Assembly: GCF_011075055.1 (NCBI RefSeq)
Contig: NW_025401126.1
Location: forward strand, 139,501 to 203,500
Reading direction: 5' to 3'
Origin: Mangifera indica
Taxonomy: Eukaryota; Streptophyta; Magnoliopsida; Sapindales; Anacardiaceae
DNA: 64,000 nt
The translations under genes and the position numbers were made by a program. The notes beneath the pieces were generated by a model. The model searched no databases. It had not been told where the DNA came from and saw nothing but the letters and a program-made list of their open reading frames with translations. Shown in pieces: positions 59,401 to 64,000 of the stretch (position 1 is the stretch's first letter; each line of letters opens with the position of its first letter).

Positions 59401-62400
59401 TCGTAGACTACTTTAGACATTATATATATAATTAAGGTTGAAAATCAATTAGACAAAATGAATAAGAGTTTTAAGAATTGACCGAAATAGTGTGGCAATT
59501 AGTAATTCTAAGAACTTCATAACAAATTGGTATAGTAGAGGAGAATAATTAAAATCTATTGGGAATGGTTAGGTTAATGATGGCACAAACAAAACATTAA
59601 CCTTACATTTTAATAATATGATGTTAGTTGTTACTTACGTACTTAATCGAGTGTCTACTAAATCAATTGTTTTCACTCTCTATGAGTCATAGTTAGGGAA
59701 AAAACCCGAGTTAATTGATTGCAACTTTAGTAGTTTTGCAATGTTTACCTTTAGCTTTTCCCATGAGTTAAAAAAAAAAAAAAAACAGGACCAAAAAGAA
59801 AGGAATGTATCTTGATAAGATACGTTGAACCCCCCATGGGTATATGTTCATTAGGGGAGGATTCCACTGAAAGATTAATTGAAATTGTATTAGGAAATAC
59901 TACATTCATAAAAGATATTTTTTTTAATAAGGGTGATGTTGATAAAAGGTTTCATCTGAATGAGAGAGAGAAGAATGAGGATAAATACATTTTAGCAATC
60001 ATTAGTTGAGTCTTGAGAGATAATACCTAAACTTATTCTAGGCAATAGGAGCGAATGCAATTGAGCTCCAATCTATTTTGGATAGTGGGATCAATGATCC
60101 TCAACTGCTTGCTTCGTCCATCTCAATCTAGTGGGAGCATTAAGATTAAGTTTTAATCTATTTCGGATAGTAAGAGAGATGATCCTCAATTGCATAGAAG
60201 TGGATGTCCAAAAGTACTCTAGTGACATTTTAAATTGAAAACAAGATTTTCACAACTGCTCCCCAAGCTGATGAAAAACCTAAAATCATAAAAGAAGTTA
60301 ATTCATCTCTTGCTAAAAAAAATGTTGAGATGCGTTGGAAGAATAGATGGAATACGTAGAAAACAAACCAATTCTAGGTTTTGATTGACTCATCGTTAGG
60401 TCGAACACTCATTAAGAACAATTGGATTCCCTAAATCAATCGTAAGACGGATAACTCAATAAATAGATATAATTTTGCTTTATAGCGAATACCTATACCT
60501 AATAAGTATAGATTGTGAAGAATAACGTTTTTGTCATTTATAAAATTTACTTCAATATATTTGATTCTAACTGTAGTAACACATTTGAATTTAGAATTAT
60601 ATTATATGATTATCAAGACAAATTCCTTAGTGGAGAACTTGGCAAAGAAATCTGCGTGAAACGAGATATGAATTTGTTGTTATAGGTTTAAAACATAGAG
60701 TGTGCAAGTTTCAAAAACATTAAATGACCTAAAATTCTCATCCAGACACTAATATTTGAAATTTTATAAGTGTTAATACCTTATGACTTTAAAATTATTA
60801 ATCAAGACCATCATACCTATGTGACAAAGTTGATGATAAATTTGTAATTCTGTCAATGCGTGTGATGATGAGTAGATAGATAAAAATGATTTGAAGTAAT
60901 GGTCATCAAAGGATGGTTGCCCATATTTTTAACCTACAAGATGTGAGAAAGTAGATTTCATATTTGGAGTTAAAATTGAGAGGGATTGTTCAAAAAAACT
61001 TTTGACTCTATCATAAGAGCATAATATTCAAAAGATTATAGAACAATCTAATATGGTAAGCTATGAACCCGTTGGTACTTCTGTGTCAAATGATAAATTA
61101 TTGAGTCGAGAGGTATGTCCCAAAATTTAAGATAGAAGCAGAGAAATGTCAATAGTTACTTATTCGAATATCATCGGATGTATAGTGTATGTTATGGTGC
61201 ATACATGCCCAATCATTTGTTTTTATTGTTAGGCTAGTTAGTCAATATAAGTCAATATTGGAAAGAACACTGAAAGGTTGTCTATAGAATATTGATATAT
61301 TTTTGAAAAAGCTTTCTGGATTATTGTTTATGTGATTACAGATCAAATTTATGTTTGATTGGCTATTGAGATGCTAGTTGGGGAAGTAATTTAGACCAAC
61401 GCAAATCAAATTTTGGTAATACTTTCTTACTCTGAAAGGGTTTATATCTTAGAGCGATAAGAAAAGGAGATAGGTAGTCTTATCTACAACGAAGCTCAAG
61501 TATATAACCTATTTAGTGATTGTGCAAGAAACTATTTGGTTAAAAAGATTCTTCATGAATATGAGTAAATAAGATGATATTGTTAGAGCAATAGTTGTCT
61601 ATTAAAATAAAAGATTCTGAATTTTTATAGAATAACCAAACATATTAACACTAAACACAATGTTTTAAGAGACTTCATTTCTAAAAGAAAAATGAACATA
61701 CAATATAATTTTACACATTGCATGGTCACTGATCCTTTAATTGAGATTGTTCTAAGAAAAGTATATCTGACATATGTTAAATCTCTTGAATTGCATAAAC
61801 TATGATTAATAAGTTATTGAGCTTATATATTGTACAAATTTGAAAACCACGAATTCAAGTTTATTTTTATTTGAACTTGCATCATAAAATTCTTGGGTTT
61901 TCACTATATACGCATCATTTTTAACTCAACAAAATTGTAATGTCACACAATTAGAGATTAACTTACTCACACAAGCAATCATCTTTGACGCTAAGAAAGC
62001 ATGCAAAGATGAGATATTATTCTTCAGAAAAGTGATGCTAAGAGAGCATGCTAATAGGAAACAAATTTCTCAAGAAAAGATTTATTGAAATTAAAATGTC
62101 TTCTTGATGATTGATCAAGATAAGGTCATAGATAGATACATTTGAAAATGATAAATTTAGATTCCCTATGTCCAAACAACTTATGAATGTCAGATGTTAA
62201 TTCTTAATATGGATATATACCTACAAATGTGATGATGATTAATAACTCAGGTTAGGTACTAGGTGTAGCAACTGAACAAAGATCTGTATAGTGTTGGGAA
62301 TAACATTTAAGAAAATACACAATATAGCACATGATTCATACCATGTGTAGCAAAACGACTAGTTAAAGTAATAAGATAATGAATCATTACTCCTGCACTG
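56488..62400 (+). pseudogene. Copia gag-pol relic of element 2
   Basis: In order on the plus strand: gag at about 57880-58440 (NIIDEQKALEVVNQV; LKSARRNLTNEQ); a decayed CCHC knuckle near 58590-58640 (YFARE); protease at about 58730-58930 (WIMDSKVIDHVAH, where DSGA would be expected); GAG-pre-integrase at about 59140-59260 (DGLNKLAYESLLG, CLTGKTTRKPFNKATR); integrase pieces at 59290-59690 (TYVLNRVSTKS); the linker at 59812-60009; RT at about 60290-60560 (GRTLIKNNWI, INRKTDNSINRYN); and the RT/RNase H junction at about 61150-61290 (YSNIIGCIVYVMVHTCPI). Stops and frameshifts are frequent. The order gag-PR-INT-RT-RH identifies Ty1/copia. An ORF at 56488-56745 lies in the leader and is not clearly gag. 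Confidence 0.85.
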
Positions 62401-62928
62401 TTTGAGACTTTATAAGGATTGTCTCATGTTGATACCTTTTGACTATTTACTGTTGTTTGATATTTACTTTTAGTATTGCTATCTCAGCTTGACACCTATG
62501 ACCACATATAATTCGATCTATGGAACATGACTAGAAAAACAACTAAATTTAAATTAAAAATTTTGAGTAGAAGAGGAAAACTTATATATTAAGTGTGTCT
62601 ATTGGTCTGCCGATCATATCACTTATATGAGAGAATGGACTTGATCATAGATACATAGGAAAATAACACAATAATATATGAGGGATTGAAGGAAGCTAGT
62701 GTTATTGAGTAAATTTGGGGCTGTTACAAGCCTAAAGCTTTATTTTCTTTTATTTAGGTTGAAACAATTATGTTATTCCTAATAGATACATAGTATTTAG
62801 CCCCCAAGTGCAAGTTGCTCGTGAGGTTATACGACATATTTGCAAATATGAAATGTACCTTCGTATGAGACTTTTGTAAATAAGTTTTTTTTTTTTGTTC
62901 AGGTCTTTCGTCATACATGAGCTAGAGA

Positions 62929-63323
62929 TATTAGGTTTGTGTCCACCCATAATGGGTCGATCCAATCTAGTTTACTTTAACTATGAAAGGTAGTTGGTGT
63001 AAAAGTTATTAGCAGTTGGATTTTTATTTAAAATCTAAAACTGTCTTCCCTCAAAGTTAATTTTTTACGTAATATTTTTCAAAAGATGTTTTCTCTTTTT
63101 CTTCTCCACACACACGAAACTAAAATTGCATAATAGTTCTTATCTCCCAAAAAGAATGTAGTACATGGGCAAATAAGGCCATGAAAATAACTCATGTCAA
63201 CACCTCATACCGTGTTCAAATGGATTTCATTGCAAACTCAAAGTCAGGTACATGTATTTATATTCACAGAATTTATAGTATTCATAGAATGTTATGTTTG
63301 ACATATTTAAATTGTTTCCAACA
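62929..63323 (+). repeat. 3' LTR of copia element 2
   Basis: 395 bp, preceded by 'gagctagaga' in the polypurine-tract position. Its first two bases are TA rather than TG. Confidence 0.88.
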
Positions 63324-63328
63324 TTTTC

Positions 63329-63560
63329 ATTAGTTTATTTATTGATAAAAATTAACAATGGCAACTACTAGTATGGAAAAAGCATTTTCAGTAATGAATT
63401 TTGTGAAGAATCGTTTGTGAAATAGAATAAATGATTATTGATTGAATAATAGTTTAAATATGTATATAAAAAAAAATTATTTAATAATATTGATAAGAAA
63501 CTCATTATATAATACTTTCAAAAGATAAAGTCATATCGAAGATAATTATAAATGTTAGAT
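63329..63560 (+). pseudogene. hAT transposase relic, fragment 3 (dimerisation domain)
   Basis: Begins L-V-Y-L-L-I-K in frame with fragment 2 across the copia insertion. After one frameshift it reads ATTSMEKAFSVMNFVKNRL, the conserved hAT C-terminal (dimerisation) motif, where relatives have VATASVERAFSAM. A stop follows, then NRINDY-stop-LNNSLNMYI. The remaining sequence decays by about 63560. Confidence 0.85.
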
Positions 63561-64000
63561 GCCGAATACTACATTTTTAGCATTTCAATATCAAATATTT
63601 TTAAATTAAAAATAAATGATATTTAATTAAATAATAAAAAAAATCTAAATACATTACAAAATAATCACTAATAGCATTGCGGTCAATATAAATAATAAAA
63701 AAAGTATAAAATATTCCCCGCAATTGAAGGTGGCATGACATGGGCAACACATGAGAAGATCCAAACAACGTTCACGAGACACACATAAAAGTGAGCGAAA
63801 ACAAAGTGTAATGTCGCTTGGGCCCCCACCAACCCAACGCCTGCACTTCCACCGTGACTTCTTCTCTTGTCTTTTCCCTATACGGTGCCACAACCCTCTT
63901 ATTTCCAACCAATTACAACTTGCCACGTTTTTCAATACTGGTACCACTAATGCAGTCTGCCAACTTTTCTTTTCTTTTCTTTTCTTTTTATTTTCGTTTT
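63561..64000. other. Right edge: noncoding, possibly a promoter flank
   Basis: From about 63715 the base composition becomes more GC-rich than the preceding transposon DNA. It contains CCAATTA, GCCACGTTT and a (TTTTC)n pyrimidine run at 63964-64000, features often seen just upstream of plant genes. A 97-codon minus-strand ORF (63947-63654) has no recognisable domain and I do not call it. Confidence 0.35.

Larger units (their letters stand above)
55858..63323 (+). mobile_element. Ty1/copia LTR retrotransposon, full length but decayed, 7.5 kb
   Basis: The 5' LTR (55858-56249) starts TGTTAGG and ends CTAACA. The 3' LTR (62929-63323) starts TATTAGG and ends CCAACA. They are collinear over their length but visibly diverged. 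TGGTATCAAAATCTCGG just after the 5' LTR (56251) is a mutated initiator-Met tRNA primer site. The outer flanks TTTCC (55853-55857) and TTTTC (63324-63328) are a 4-of-5 target duplication. gag-pol relics lie between in the sense orientation. Confidence 0.9.

Noticed and set aside
63654..63947. 97-codon minus-strand ORF with a Cys/Trp-rich start
   Set aside because: No recognisable domain, the region looks like promoter flank, and length is within chance expectation.
1..64000. Search for CRISPR arrays, tRNA and rRNA genes, operons or a hidden defence-type system
   Set aside because: No regularly spaced direct repeats with unique spacers, no cloverleaf-like sequence and no prokaryotic gene layout were seen; the window is plant nuclear DNA.

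Overview
This is a eudicot-like plant nuclear genome segment: AT-rich, intron-containing genes with GT-AG splice sites, and plant retroelement, MULE, hAT and SINE-type sequences. The species cannot be named from the sequence. I found no prokaryotic system, CRISPR array, tRNA or rRNA gene, and no convincing undescribed gene system. What stands out is a very legible record of nested transposition around a small gene island.

Host genes. (1) Positions 44-496, + strand: the last coding exon of a FAN1-type structure-specific nuclease (VRR-NUC domain); the rest of the gene lies before the window. (2) 41295-48044, + strand: a nine-exon WD40-repeat gene (about 434 aa, all junctions in frame) of the family often labelled 'WD repeat-containing protein C2A9.03-like'. 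(3) 52423-49117, - strand: a two-exon leucine-rich-repeat receptor-like kinase (1009 aa) closely resembling Arabidopsis At3g28040. It carries HYN in place of the catalytic HRD, so it is a predicted pseudokinase. Genes 2 and 3 are convergent, about 1.07 kb apart. No shared pathway is evident among the three.

Mobile DNA, left to right. 4391-8131: a MULE with terminal inverted repeats, a 9-bp target duplication and a decayed transposase. 9336-16505: a decayed copia element (- strand) whose 3' LTR is split by a 955-bp palindromic foldback element (9-bp target duplication), itself split by a 3.2-kb hAT element (8-bp target duplication) that contains further relics. 16593-18300: gypsy-LTR-like DNA with a 33-36-bp tandem repeat. 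22464-22614: a SINE-like retroposon with a perfect 16-bp duplication. 23559-35000: decayed LTR-retrotransposon material including gag, protease, RT and integrase relics. 35577-40633: a structurally complete but coding-dead Ty3/gypsy element with LTRs, PPT and 5-bp duplication. 55000-55804 (hAT-like) and 55858-63323 (full-length decayed copia, + strand) are both inserted into the 3' end of one older hAT transposase relic, whose pieces remain at about 54945-54999, 55805-55857 and 63324-63560. A small palindromic MITE family recurs at about 1.4, 18.8, 28.8 and 53.4 kb.

All retroelement and transposase reading frames seen here are broken by stops or frameshifts, so this is a graveyard of old insertions. 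Only the three host genes look functional.
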